Shown: one piece after another, positions 18,009 through 27,204 of the stretch
Layout of the letters: each line of letters starts with the position of its first letter
How positions within the stretch are numbered: the stretch's first letter is position 1
Origin: CAXXOK01 sp963675925
Lineage (GTDB): Bacteria > Bacillota > Clostridia > Christensenellales > Aristaeellaceae
NCBI GenBank assembly: GCA_963675925.2
Contig: CAXXIB010000002.1
Span: 1-64,000 of the forward strand
DNA length: 64,000 nucleotides
Reading direction: 5' to 3'
Position numbers and translations under genes: made by a program
Notes under the pieces: model-generated
What the model saw: the letters and a program-made list of their open reading frames with translations, nothing else
Databases searched by the model: none
What the model was told of the DNA's origin: nothing

Positions 18009-19829
18009 TCAGTTTTCCTGAATCAGCGGAAGCACCAGAGTAATCGTACTACCAACGTTCAGCGTGCTTTCAAAGCGCAGGCCATAAGCTTCCCCGTACA
18101 GGTTTTTCAGCCGTTTGTCTATGTTGCGCATCCCGTAGTGGCTGCCCTCCTCGGCCATGCCGTAGGCAAACTCCATTCCTTTGGCCAGCATCATCAGCTT
18201 TTCCGCGGGTATGCCGGCCCCATCGTCGTTTACGCTGATCAGCAGCGTATCCCCGTCCTGCTGGCCGCTGATTGTAATCGTGCCCTCCTGCTCCGGGGTG
18301 TTCATAATTCCGTGATGGATGGCGTTTTCAACAATCGGCTGCAATACAATGTGAGGCACCTGGCAGGTCAGCAGTATATCTGGAATCTGCTTCTCAAGAC
18401 GGATTTTACCGCGATAGCGTATCTCCTGAATACTGAAATAGGTCTGTGTTAAGTCCAGCTCCTGCGAAAGGGTGGTATACTCTGCCCCGTGGTTGAGGCA
18501 GCGCTTATAAAAGTGCGAAAGCAATAGAACAATCCGCTCCACCTGCTTAGCATCGCCGATCATGGCAAAATAGTTGATCATCTCCAGCGTATTGTACAGG
18601 AAATGCGGGTTGATCTGCGCTTGCAGGGCAATAAACTCTGCGCGCTTTTGGTTGGCGGCCGCCATGTCGCGGCCCGCGTTAAGCATTTTCAGTTCCCCGG
18701 TCAGGTAGTTATAGCTTTCGATCAGCAGACCGATTTCATCCATCGATTTGGGTTCCGGCAGGCGTTCCAGTTCGCCATCCTTCAAGTTACTCATCCCGAT
18801 AGACACCATCGTAATGCGCTTGACGATATGCCGGGTAAACAGGAAGGACAGTGTAAACACAATCAAACCGCACAGCAGCGTAACGACCAGCAGCGTGCTC
18901 CAGCGTGCGTTATCCAGCAGCAGCTCAATGCCCGATGCCTGGGGAACCACCATAACCAGATTCCACGGGTGATACTTAAAGCTTTGCTCCAGTACGATGT
19001 ACCGACGCTGATTTACCGTATATTCTCTGGTTTGGGTCGCCGAGTAGGATAGCCCCTTCGACAGGGTGATATCGGGAGGGCGGCGGGTTCCTACGGTAGC
19101 CTTTATGATTACGGTTCCGTCCTCAGACAGCAGATAGGTTGCCGCGCCATCAATCAGGGGCAGCGATTGCCGCATGGTTTGGCGCACCTCGTCCATCGAA
19201 AAATCCAAGCGGACAAGGGAGGTCGTTTCTTGGTAATTGGTCGGTTCAAACACGCGGACGAGATAGGTAAACGCCGTTTTGCGATTTAAATTTTGTTCAA
19301 ATATCCATTGGTTTTTATAGGGCGCGTTGACCATGGCTTTGTACCAGCCTTCGTTTGCGATCGGCTCGGACGCAAAAAAGCGGGTGTTATCCACCAGGAT
19401 ATCCCGATTTTCCGGCACAAATACGCGCAAATGAATATCCCAGATCTTCTTGTTCTCGATATAATCCAGGGTCGTGTTCATCTGTGCTTTTTTCTGGGCA
19501 ACAGCCAGGATGTTTTCGCGGGTCATCGGTTCCTGTAAAAGATCACGGATATTGGTATCAATCTGCAGCAGCATCATATCCTGCCGCACGGTATCCAGAC
19601 GGCTGGCAAAAATATCATACAGCTGTGAAAATGCGTTATCGACATTCCCCTCCTGTTGCTGCACCACCGTATAGCTGGTATAGGCGTTAAACAGCACCAG
19701 CGAGATAATCAGCGGAATAAACACGGAAACAACCACCAACAGGCTTGCCTTGGTGCTGAAATGCGCCAGATGAAGGCGTTCCTTCACGGCATGGGTGATG
19801 TGCCGAAGCAGATGCCGCCCCGAGGTCAC
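18009..19829 (-). CDS. Sensor histidine kinase, YesM family
   Basis: A 606-residue membrane kinase. A first membrane span (~30-50, 'LLVVVSVFIPLIISLVLFN') is followed by a ~250-residue extracellular sensor domain, a second span (~'WSTLLVVTLLCGLIVFTLSFLF'), a HAMP segment, then the His_kinase domain with 'NPHFLYNTLEMINYF' (phospho-accepting His) and an HATPase domain with 'VENAIHHGI' and 'NDDGAGIP'. It overlaps the response-regulator gene upstream by 4 bases, giving a two-component operon. It is convergent with the LplABC-type importer and probably senses the same sugar outside the cell. Confidence 0.94.
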   Translation of the reverse strand: MTSGRHLLRHITHAVKERLHLAHFSTKASLLVVVSVFIPLIISLVLFNAYTSYTVVQQQEGNVDNAFSQLYDIFASRLDTVRQDMMLLQIDTNIRDLLQEPMTRENILAVAQKKAQMNTTLDYIENKKIWDIHLRVFVPENRDILVDNTRFFASEPIANEGWYKAMVNAPYKNQWIFEQNLNRKTAFTYLVRVFEPTNYQETTSLVRLDFSMDEVRQTMRQSLPLIDGAATYLLSEDGTVIIKATVGTRRPPDITLSKGLSYSATQTREYTVNQRRYIVLEQSFKYHPWNLVMVVPQASGIELLLDNARWSTLLVVTLLCGLIVFTLSFLFTRHIVKRITMVSIGMSNLKDGELERLPEPKSMDEIGLLIESYNYLTGELKMLNAGRDMAAANQKRAEFIALQAQINPHFLYNTLEMINYFAMIGDAKQVERIVLLLSHFYKRCLNHGAEYTTLSQELDLTQTYFSIQEIRYRGKIRLEKQIPDILLTCQVPHIVLQPIVENAIHHGIMNTPEQEGTITISGQQDGDTLLISVNDDGAGIPAEKLMMLAKGMEFAYGMAEEGSHYGMRNIDKRLKNLYGEAYGLRFESTLNVGSTITLVLPLIQEN

Positions 19830-21376
19830 TTGGCGTTCTCACTGGGGGAATACCCCATGATCTTTTTAAAGCGATACGAAAAATAGTTGCCGTTCCGGTA
19901 GCCGATTTTGTGGGCGATTTCCTTGATTTTGTAGTTTTTGGTTTGCATCATTTCGACGGCCTTTTCAATGCGCAGCTGTGTCAGGTAATCCCCAATCGTC
20001 GTGCTCAGCGTACTTTTAAACAGGTGGCAGACATAGGTGGATGAAAGGTTTACATACTCCGAGACCATTGTGACGCTTAAATCCGGATTGTGATAGTTTT
20101 GGTTAAGGTAGCGGATAATCTGATTCACAATGGCATTGCCCGTTAAATTGTTGTGCACCTTTTCGTAGTACAGGTGAATGGTCTCTGCCGTAAATTCGTG
20201 CAGATCGTCGAAAAAGTCCAGATGATTGATATAGTTAAGCAAGGCGTATTCATCGGCAAAGCTATCGTGCAGTTGAATATTCTCCTTTTGCGCGGCGCGC
20301 AGCATCAGCATAATGATGGCATAATAAAACCGTTTGACCTCATAGGGAGAGGTGGCGTTGAACTGCTTGAGCTGCGTAGTTAAGCTGTTGACCAAAAACA
20401 GCAGCGCTTGTTCGCTGTCCTTTTTGAGCGCATGGGAGAACTCCGCAATGGACAGCTGACTTAAGTCAAACGGCTTACCGCTGAACTGCTGATAGAAGCC
20501 CAGGTAGCCGTGATATTTATAAAAGCATTTGGACTGGGTCTGCATGGCCGTATCGTAGGACAAGGGCAGCTCTCCGGGGTTTTTTACAAACCGCCCGATC
20601 ACCGATACGCAGCGCAGGCCTTCCTGTTCAATCAGGTTGGCAAGCACCGCAAAATACAGTGAAAGCACATCCTTGCGTTTGCTCTCGGATGATTCACAAA
20701 ACAGTTGCAGTATGATTTTATCATTCCGCAAAAACCCGATGGCACGCACCTGCGTATCGGAAAAGCTTTTTTTCACAAAATCCAGCGCTGTTTCTTCGCT
20801 TAATGACTGGTCTTCGGACAAACCGAGGATCTGCACAATCGCGGTCGCAAAATAGCCGTATGCATCCGGGTTTTCAACCTCGGAAAGCAGCGTAGCCGCT
20901 TTTTTAGCGGTCTCTTCCTGGGTAAGTCCCTTAGCAATAGAGGCATTGCGCTCGCTCTCGTCCTTTTGCTGAATCATTTGCAGCCCGTTCTGGGCGATAT
21001 GGTCGGTTTGAATGTCTTTGACCGCATTGCGGATGGACTGGGCAAGCTCCTCCATATCAATGGGTTTTTCCACATAGTTAATGGCCTTGAGCCGGATGGC
21101 ACTGCGAAGATACGGGACATCAGAAAAACCGCTGATGAAGATGATCTTGCAGTCCGAAGACAAGCGTTTGACCTCTTCCACCAGCTTAATGCCATCCATC
21201 TGCGGCATGCGCACATCCGATATGAGAATATCCGGCTTGCACTCCGCCATCATGCGTAGTGCGTCTACGCCATTTTCAGCTGTTTTAACCTCCTGGATGC
21301 CCAGATTTTTCCAGTCGATTTGCCGTATGATACGCTCACGAACAAAAATCTCATCGTCTACCAGTAATAACCGCAT
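19826..21376 (-). CDS. Response regulator, YesN/AraC type
   Basis: A 516-residue regulator. The N-terminal receiver domain has 'LLVDDE', the phospho-acceptor Asp in 'ILISDVRMPQMDG', and 'YVEKPID'. A middle region of ~250 residues has no clear family. The C-terminal AraC domain shows 'NPDLSVTMVSEYVNLSSTYVCHLFKSTL' and 'KIKEIAHKIGYRNGNYFSYRFKKIMGYSPSEN'. Start 21376 follows GGAGAGG. It is the first gene of the two-component operon and probably activates the convergent sugar importer. Confidence 0.94.
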   Translation of the reverse strand: MRLLLVDDEIFVRERIIRQIDWKNLGIQEVKTAENGVDALRMMAECKPDILISDVRMPQMDGIKLVEEVKRLSSDCKIIFISGFSDVPYLRSAIRLKAINYVEKPIDMEELAQSIRNAVKDIQTDHIAQNGLQMIQQKDESERNASIAKGLTQEETAKKAATLLSEVENPDAYGYFATAIVQILGLSEDQSLSEETALDFVKKSFSDTQVRAIGFLRNDKIILQLFCESSESKRKDVLSLYFAVLANLIEQEGLRCVSVIGRFVKNPGELPLSYDTAMQTQSKCFYKYHGYLGFYQQFSGKPFDLSQLSIAEFSHALKKDSEQALLFLVNSLTTQLKQFNATSPYEVKRFYYAIIMLMLRAAQKENIQLHDSFADEYALLNYINHLDFFDDLHEFTAETIHLYYEKVHNNLTGNAIVNQIIRYLNQNYHNPDLSVTMVSEYVNLSSTYVCHLFKSTLSTTIGDYLTQLRIEKAVEMMQTKNYKIKEIAHKIGYRNGNYFSYRFKKIMGYSPSENAK

Positions 21377-21468
21377 ACAGTGCCTCTCCGGTTAAAAATC
21401 ACCGCTGCAAGAAAACTTCAGCTGCAATATTTTACCAATCGGAAGAAACTACACATTCTATACTTAGT

Positions 21469-21497
21469 ATTATATTAGAACTGTCCTGCATCGTCAA
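21469..21497 (-). promoter_or_regulatory. Strong sigma-A promoter for the two-component operon
   Basis: Minus strand TTGACG (21497-21492), 17-base spacer, TATAAT (21474-21469), about 90 bases before the response regulator start. The rest of 21500-21695 holds only a weak TATACT (21651) before the MATE gene. Confidence 0.75.
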
Positions 21498-21699
21498 GGT
21501 ACGCTCTACCCCGCAGTACTCCCCTATCTGCCGTAAAACCGTTGCCCTCTGGGCGCTTGCCCAAAAGTAAAAATAAATGCGAGCGCAAAATAATGATGAA
21601 ATAACCTGATTTTGAAGCTTTTCATGGATGAACTGGCCGAATATTTTCCGTATACTGTGACTATATCGACAAAGTGAATGTAACGGAGGACGCTCATGC

Positions 21700-23093
21700 A
21701 TGCCTAGCAAGCTGGACATAATGGAAAAAGGCCCGGTGACGAAAAGCATCTTAAAACTTGCCCTTCCCACCATGATGGGGATGGCCGTTCAAATGGTTTA
21801 TAACACCACGGACACCTACTTTATCGGACAAACACACGACCCGCTCCTGGTCGCCGGCATATCGCTGGTGATGCCGCTGTTTTTTTTTGATACAGGGACT
21901 TGGCAACATTTTTGCCATTGGCTCGGCCAGCCTCATTTCCAGGCTGCTGGGTGCAAAGCGCTTTGATGAAGCCAAGAGCGCAAGCTCCGTTTCCTTTTAC
22001 ACCACCATACTGCTGGGGATACTCATTTCCATCGGACTTCTTTTATTCAAAGACCCGCTAATCCGGGCTATCGGCTCCAGCCCATCCACCTTTGAACCTG
22101 CCAACAGCTATTTTTCTATCATTGCACTGTTTGCCGTTCCCATGGTGCTCAATGTCGCCATGGGCGGGCAGATACGCGCAGAGGGCGCGGCCACCCACGC
22201 CATGATCGGTATGATCATCGGCCTGGGACTGAACATCATCTTAGACCCGATACTGATTTTGTGGCTGGACATGAAGGCTGCCGGTGCGGCCTGGGCTACG
22301 GTCATCGGTGCGATGTGCTCGGTTGCTTACTTTATCAGCTACTTCCTTGGCAAGAAATCCACGCTGTCCATCTCTCCCACTCATTTCAAACCATCCAGAG
22401 CGATTTATGGGGAAATTCTCAAAATCGGTGGTCCAGCGGCCCTGTCGCAGGTAGTTATGAGTGGGTCGGCGATGCTCAACAACATTGTTGCGGCAAGCTT
22501 TGGAGACTATGTTGTGGCGGGTGTCGGCGTATACATGCGGGTTGGCAGTTTGTGTTTAATTCTGCTGATGGGTCCTCTCCCAGGGATACATGCCGTTTGC
22601 GGGCTATAATTTCGGGGCCAAGAACTACGGCCGCTTAATTAGCGGCATCAAGGTAACGGCCATACTATCCACGGCGCTGGCCTGCGTATTCGGTGCGCTG
22701 TTCCTATTGTTCGGCTCTGATATGATTCGCTTTTTTATCGACGATCCCGCTACCGTAGAAGCCGGAACCAGGCTGCTGCACGCACTGGTGATGGCGATGC
22801 CCTTTGTCGGGATTCAGCTGACGCTGATGGTCACCTTTCAAGCGCTGGGCAAGTCGGTCAACGCCATGATTATTACACTGGGTCGCCAGTGCCTGTTCTA
22901 TATTCCACTGCTGTTTACACTGCCCAGGATGTTTGGCATGACCGGCTTTGTCATCGCGCAGCCGGTTGCCGATATCCTGACCACAGCCATCGCAGTCATA
23001 CTCTCCATCTCTCTGCTCAAGCACATTCGAAAGCTCAACCACGACCACGAGACGAATATCAAACTGCGTGTCGTGGCAGAGGAACGAGCATAG
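21700..23093 (+). pseudogene. MATE-family multidrug/Na+ efflux protein, two frame breaks
   Basis: A 12-span MATE transporter: 'GPVTKSILKLALPTMMGMAVQMVYNTTDTYFIGQT', 'GLGNIFAIGSASLISRLLGAKR', 'MVLNVAMGGQIRAEGAATHAM' and 'GYMPFAGYNFGAKNYGRL' are standard for the family. The frame breaks twice. At 21880-21888 a run of nine Ts should be eight, and at ~22574 an extra C splits 'LMG' from 'YMPFAGYNFG'. Removing both bases gives 1392 nt, a normal 463-residue protein. Either these are sequencing errors, or the T9 tract is a slippage site that switches the gene off. GGAGG precedes the ATG at 21700. It would export cationic drugs or metabolites by Na+ or H+ exchange; the substrate is unknown. Confidence 0.85.
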
Positions 23094-23254
23094 TTCAGCT
23101 CTTACAGCTTACTCATGCTATACACTTTATTAGGCTGTCGCCTGCATGCTTTACTTATCCCAGCGGCAACAGGCAGAGCATCGGCCAAAACTCCCTTTGA
23201 ATCAATGGACACAAGTCCACTGAACAATACATCTCATTGATAGGAGGTCAATGT

Positions 23255-24769
23255 ATGAGAATTGGTATAATCGGCGCATCTGGAAAGGCGGGGAGCCATA
23301 TCGCTCAGGAAGCGAAATGGCGCCGTCATGATGTGACTGCCATCGTCCGCAATGCAAAGAAGCTGAAAGACAAGGACCTTACAATCCTTGAAAAAGACCT
23401 GTTTGACCTCACCGTCGACGACCTGAAAGAGTTTGACGCGGTGGTGGATGCCTTTGGCACCGCCTTTGACCCCGAAAGTGCAAAGGCACATCAAACATCC
23501 CTGCAACATCTTACCGACATCATGGAATCGCTTCCGGATGTACGGTTACTGGTCGTGGGTGGTGCAGCCAGCCTGTATGCCGACCGCTCCCGCACCGAAT
23601 TGGTGCTGGAATCTATCCCGGAGCAGTTTCGCGCTGTACCGGCGAACATGAAGAAAGCCTTTGAAGCGCTGCAAGAGAGCAGCTGCAAATGGACCTATTT
23701 TTCGCCCGCACCCAACTTCGACCCCAAAGGCCCCCGCACTGGGAAATACCGTGTCGGCTCAATGAATATGGTATCGAAAAACAGCAAAGATGAACCATAT
23801 CTCAGCTATGCCGATTACGCTGTGGCCATGCTGGACGAGATTGAAGACGGCAAGTTCATCGGCAAGCGCTTCACCGCATCGTCCGAGAAGCAGCCGGATG
23901 AAAGTTACTTTGGCACGCAGCCCAAGGAGCCGTCCTTTGAAGGCATCAGCCGCTATTGCCCACCGCTTAACTACGAGCTGGTTGGCAAGCGCTTTAACCT
24001 GGTGATGGGCCGCTATGGTGACATTCTGGTCAACTTCATTACCGGCAAAACACTGGAATTCACGCAAAATGGCACAAGCTACCGCGAGCCCTACCAGTGC
24101 GTTAAGGGGTCAGAGCTTGCCTACTTTGTCAACTTCGAGCTGTCAGGCGTGCACCACCGCACGAATATGACCCTGATTCTGGACCTGCAAACGCGTCTGG
24201 TCACAGTTGTTAAAACCTTTGTCGGGCACGACAAACGCTACCCGACGCTCTGCGATCATGATTTTGATTTCGGCGCTATCGATTTACCCGGTTTTGAACT
24301 GCCCAAGAAACGCCACGGCTACACCACCGATTTGGTTGGCAAGCGCATTCAGTGGCACTATAACCCCGGGTTTGCCATTGTCCATGTGTACTATCACCCG
24401 CGCTATGTGCGCGGCACCTTCACGCGGGAAGCCGCCAAACTGCTGAAGCCCTCAACCCCAGAGCAGCAGGAAGCCTGGCTGAACAATCCCTACGACGAAC
24501 CCGCTGTCTATGTCAAAATCCGTCACAACATGTATGTGGTGGCCTTTATTGAGCAAAGCATGGCGCGGCGCGGCGGCATCGGCAACAGCCTGCTGTTTTT
24601 GATGAATACCGATCGCCTGCACGATGTGGGCCGCTCATTTGGGCATTCCGGTCAGTTCGGCGGCACGGAATACCAGCCGGAGAATTATCTTTTTGGCGCA
24701 TATGGCGAATGGATGACAGCCGACGGCGACGAGCAGTATGATAACGATCCGCCGTTCTACAATGTATAA
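23255..24769 (+). CDS. NAD(P)-binding (SDR-like) domain fused to MoaF-type domain, copy 1
   Basis: A 504-residue fusion. Residues ~1-205 form an NAD(P)H-binding Rossmann domain with 'GIIGASGKAGSHIAQEA' and 'LLVVGGAASLY', like the YwnB/COG2910 reductase-epimerase group. From ~235 on ('NYELVGKRFNLVMG') it resembles the two calycin-like MoaF domains: the N-terminal type with 'GKRFNL...YFVNFELSG', and the C-terminal type with 'TTDLVGKRIQWHYNPGFAIVHVYY', 'EPAVYVKIRHNMYVVAFIEQ' and 'DVGRSFGH'. TAGGAGGTC precedes the ATG at 23255. First of four related genes in one direction. The MoaF family is of poorly known function despite the molybdenum-cofactor name. A redox or isomerase step on a small hydrophobic molecule is my inference. 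Confidence 0.8.
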   Translation: MRIGIIGASGKAGSHIAQEAKWRRHDVTAIVRNAKKLKDKDLTILEKDLFDLTVDDLKEFDAVVDAFGTAFDPESAKAHQTSLQHLTDIMESLPDVRLLVVGGAASLYADRSRTELVLESIPEQFRAVPANMKKAFEALQESSCKWTYFSPAPNFDPKGPRTGKYRVGSMNMVSKNSKDEPYLSYADYAVAMLDEIEDGKFIGKRFTASSEKQPDESYFGTQPKEPSFEGISRYCPPLNYELVGKRFNLVMGRYGDILVNFITGKTLEFTQNGTSYREPYQCVKGSELAYFVNFELSGVHHRTNMTLILDLQTRLVTVVKTFVGHDKRYPTLCDHDFDFGAIDLPGFELPKKRHGYTTDLVGKRIQWHYNPGFAIVHVYYHPRYVRGTFTREAAKLLKPSTPEQQEAWLNNPYDEPAVYVKIRHNMYVVAFIEQSMARRGGIGNSLLFLMNTDRLHDVGRSFGHSGQFGGTEYQPENYLFGAYGEWMTADGDEQYDNDPPFYNV

Positions 24770-24782
24770 AGGAGGCAAAACG

Positions 24783-26297
24783 ATGAAAATCGGTGTAATC
24801 GGCGCAAACGGCAAAGCTGGCAGGCTTATGGTCAGCGAAGCGCAAAATAGAGGGCACGAGGTAACCGCGTTTCTGCGCGATGCCGAAAAGCTGCCCGGTG
24901 CAACCTGCAAGGTTGTCGAAAAAGATCTCTTCAAACTGACTGCGAAAGACTTCAAAGGGCTGGATGCCGTTATCAGCGCGTTTGGCCTGCCTTTTGGCGG
25001 CGATCATCCGGCGGACGCGTATCAGACAGCCTATGCGCATCTGATTAAAGTGTTTGAAAAGTTACCGGATACCCGCCTGCTGGTGGTTGGCGGCGCATCC
25101 AGCCTGTACCAGGATGAGAGCAAGAAAACAAGGGTCATCGAGAAATTCCCCGAAGCCATGCGCAAGGACCCGCAGGATATGACAAACGCCTATGAAGACC
25201 TGAAGAAAAGCAAGGTACAGTACACCTACTTCTCCCCTGCCATCTTCTTTGACGCGCGGGGCATCCGCACCGGCAAGTACAAACTCAACGACGACGTGGT
25301 GATTCAAAACGAATCGGGCGAAAGCTTTATCAGCTACGCAGACTATGCCGTTGCCATGATTGATGAAGTGGAGCAGGGCAACTATGTCCGCAAGCGCTTC
25401 ACCGCCGTCAGCGATTCCCGCCGCCCTGTCATCACCATTCCATACCACGGCATCAAGCCGGAACGGCCTGAGTTTGAAGGCATGAGTCAGTACCGTGACC
25501 CGTTTAATTACGAGCTGGTCGGCCAAACCCTGCGCCTCGTGATGGACGACGGGAAAAAGTATGCTGTCGAGTTTCTGGACGGTCACACCCTGCGCTGGGC
25601 GGAGCTTGGCACCCCCGGTTCGGTGGAGCACTATGACTGTGCCAAAGGCGCAGAGGATGTATACTTTATCAACTTTGAGTTTGCGGACCTGAAACCCCGC
25701 ACCAACCTCACCTTGATTGCCGATATCAGCGAACGGCTTGTTACGCTGGCAACGGCAAAGACCAACTATCGTCCCAAGTTCCCCTACATGACCGAGACCA
25801 CCTTCTGCTTTGGCGCGCTGGACGAACCCGGCCTTCCGCTGCCAACCAAGCGCCACAAATATACCGCCGATCTGATGGGCAAGCGCATCCACTGGCATTA
25901 CTCGCCCAATATCGAAATCGTACATGTGTATTATGCAACCGACTATATTCGTACCGATATGCCGCCGGGAGGCACCTGGGGCGGGTACACCCGGGCAGAA
26001 TGGAACCGCCTGATTCAGCGTGAGCCGTACGACGAACCGGCCAGCTATATCAAAGTGAAAGATGGCCTGTACATTGTAGCCTGTGATGAGCAGAACATGG
26101 CACGCCGCGGATGGACCGGCAACGCGCTGCTGTTCCTGATCGATACCAAACGGGTGCACGACGTGGGCCGTTCCTTCGGCCATGCCGGACTGAATGTGGG
26201 CAAGGTGCACACGGAGAACTATCTGTTCGCCGCCTTCGGTGAGTTCATCTACTCCGACGGTGTGCTGGAAGCCGTGCCCAACCGCTATAAGAAATAA
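24783..26297 (+). CDS. NAD(P)-binding (SDR-like) domain fused to MoaF-type domain, copy 2
   Basis: A 504-residue paralogue of the preceding protein, with the same order: Rossmann domain ('MKIGVIGANGKAGRLMVSEA', 'LLVVGGASSLY', 'YTYFSPAIFFDARG') and then two MoaF-like halves ('NYELVGQTLRLVMDDG', 'TADLMGKRIHWHYSPNIEIVHVYYA', 'EPASYIKVKDGLYIVACDEQ', 'HDVGRSFGHAG'). The two copies align end to end with many substitutions, so the duplication is old and both have been kept. Start 24783 follows AAAGGAGG and lies 14 bases after the previous stop. The NAD(P)-binding glycines are intact in both, suggesting two related reactions rather than one dead copy. Confidence 0.8.
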   Translation: MKIGVIGANGKAGRLMVSEAQNRGHEVTAFLRDAEKLPGATCKVVEKDLFKLTAKDFKGLDAVISAFGLPFGGDHPADAYQTAYAHLIKVFEKLPDTRLLVVGGASSLYQDESKKTRVIEKFPEAMRKDPQDMTNAYEDLKKSKVQYTYFSPAIFFDARGIRTGKYKLNDDVVIQNESGESFISYADYAVAMIDEVEQGNYVRKRFTAVSDSRRPVITIPYHGIKPERPEFEGMSQYRDPFNYELVGQTLRLVMDDGKKYAVEFLDGHTLRWAELGTPGSVEHYDCAKGAEDVYFINFEFADLKPRTNLTLIADISERLVTLATAKTNYRPKFPYMTETTFCFGALDEPGLPLPTKRHKYTADLMGKRIHWHYSPNIEIVHVYYATDYIRTDMPPGGTWGGYTRAEWNRLIQREPYDEPASYIKVKDGLYIVACDEQNMARRGWTGNALLFLIDTKRVHDVGRSFGHAGLNVGKVHTENYLFAAFGEFIYSDGVLEAVPNRYKK

Positions 26298-26319
26298 CCG
26301 TCTAAAGGAGGATGTCTTC

Positions 26320-27204
26320 GTGGCAAAATACAAGTATCCCCAGTTCACTCATGAAGAGCTGGATACGATGATTAAAGAATCAACAACCTATTATCAGGGA
26401 GGCCTGTCTATGAACAGGCCCCCCGACTACACGCAGCTGACCGGCAAATCGTTCACCCTGCGGTTTGATAACGGCACAACGCTGTACTATAGCTTTCAGG
26501 ATACTCATAACCTGACCTGGAAGGACAACGAGTTCGGCCAGCCTAAGTCCGAACGTTATGACGCACTGACTGTAGACGAAAGCACCATCTTCTTTGAGCA
26601 TATCATTGAAGGGTCTAGGCCGCAGCAGGCGCACATCATTGTGATGGACACCGCGACCAAGCTGGTTACCATCTTCTTCACCCAGCTCGGCAACCAGTAT
26701 TCCACCCGTGAGGTGGACCGGGATATCGTGTTTGGGTATATCGATGACGGCGGTGAAGCCCCCACAGCGCGCCACAGCATGACCAAGGATTTGATCGGCA
26801 AATCCATCATCTGGAACTACGGGCCGAACTTCACCATTCAGCACATCTACGCGTCGCAATGGTATTCGTGCTTTGCGGATTTCCAAACCTTCTATGGCGG
26901 GCAGCTGCTGGATTCACCCAGCAATTACGTTAAAATCAACGACCATATCTACATTTACTCCTGGATGGAAGCCGAAGGCGCGGGCATCCAGGGCTTTGTG
27001 CTGATGAACCTGCACACCATGCACGATGTGGGCTGTTTCTTCGGCATTAACGGGGACAGCAAGTTTGAATGCTATACCTTTGGCGCTGTGGGCACCTATG
27101 TGGGGCAGCTTGCAAACCTCACCTTCCCCACCGACAGTTTGAACGAACTACCCTGGCCGCCTGTCAGGCCGCAGGAGCAGCAAAAGGAGGGACAGGACGC
27201 ATGA
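26320..27204 (+). CDS. MoaF-family protein without Rossmann domain, copy 3
   Basis: A 294-residue protein with GTG start at 26320 (AAAGGAGG 7 bases upstream). It has only the MoaF part: 'QLTGKSFTLRFDNGTTLYYSFQDTHNLTW' (N-terminal calycin half, ~45-150), and 'TKDLIGKSIIWNYGPNFTIQHIYAS', 'SNYVKINDHIYIYSWMEAEG' and 'MHDVGCFFGINGD' (C-terminal half). This is the closest of the four to classical MoaF. The gene starts 22 bases after copy 2 and its stop overlaps the next start (ATGA), so it is in the same operon. No metal-binding cluster or catalytic triad is visible; it is probably a small-molecule binder or cofactor-free enzyme. Confidence 0.82.
   Translation: MAKYKYPQFTHEELDTMIKESTTYYQGGLSMNRPPDYTQLTGKSFTLRFDNGTTLYYSFQDTHNLTWKDNEFGQPKSERYDALTVDESTIFFEHIIEGSRPQQAHIIVMDTATKLVTIFFTQLGNQYSTREVDRDIVFGYIDDGGEAPTARHSMTKDLIGKSIIWNYGPNFTIQHIYASQWYSCFADFQTFYGGQLLDSPSNYVKINDHIYIYSWMEAEGAGIQGFVLMNLHTMHDVGCFFGINGDSKFECYTFGAVGTYVGQLANLTFPTDSLNELPWPPVRPQEQQKEGQDA

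Noticed and set aside
21377..21699. Mobile element or attachment site next to the broken MATE gene
   Set aside because: No transposase frame, terminal inverted repeat or target duplication is visible. The breaks are single-base changes, not insertions.
23255..26297. Very recent tandem duplication of the SDR-MoaF gene
   Set aside because: The two copies align in domain order but differ at many residues throughout, so the duplication is old.
25062..26348. 428-residue minus-strand open frame
   Set aside because: It is a shadow of the SDR-MoaF copy 2 gene, with no domain and no ribosome site.
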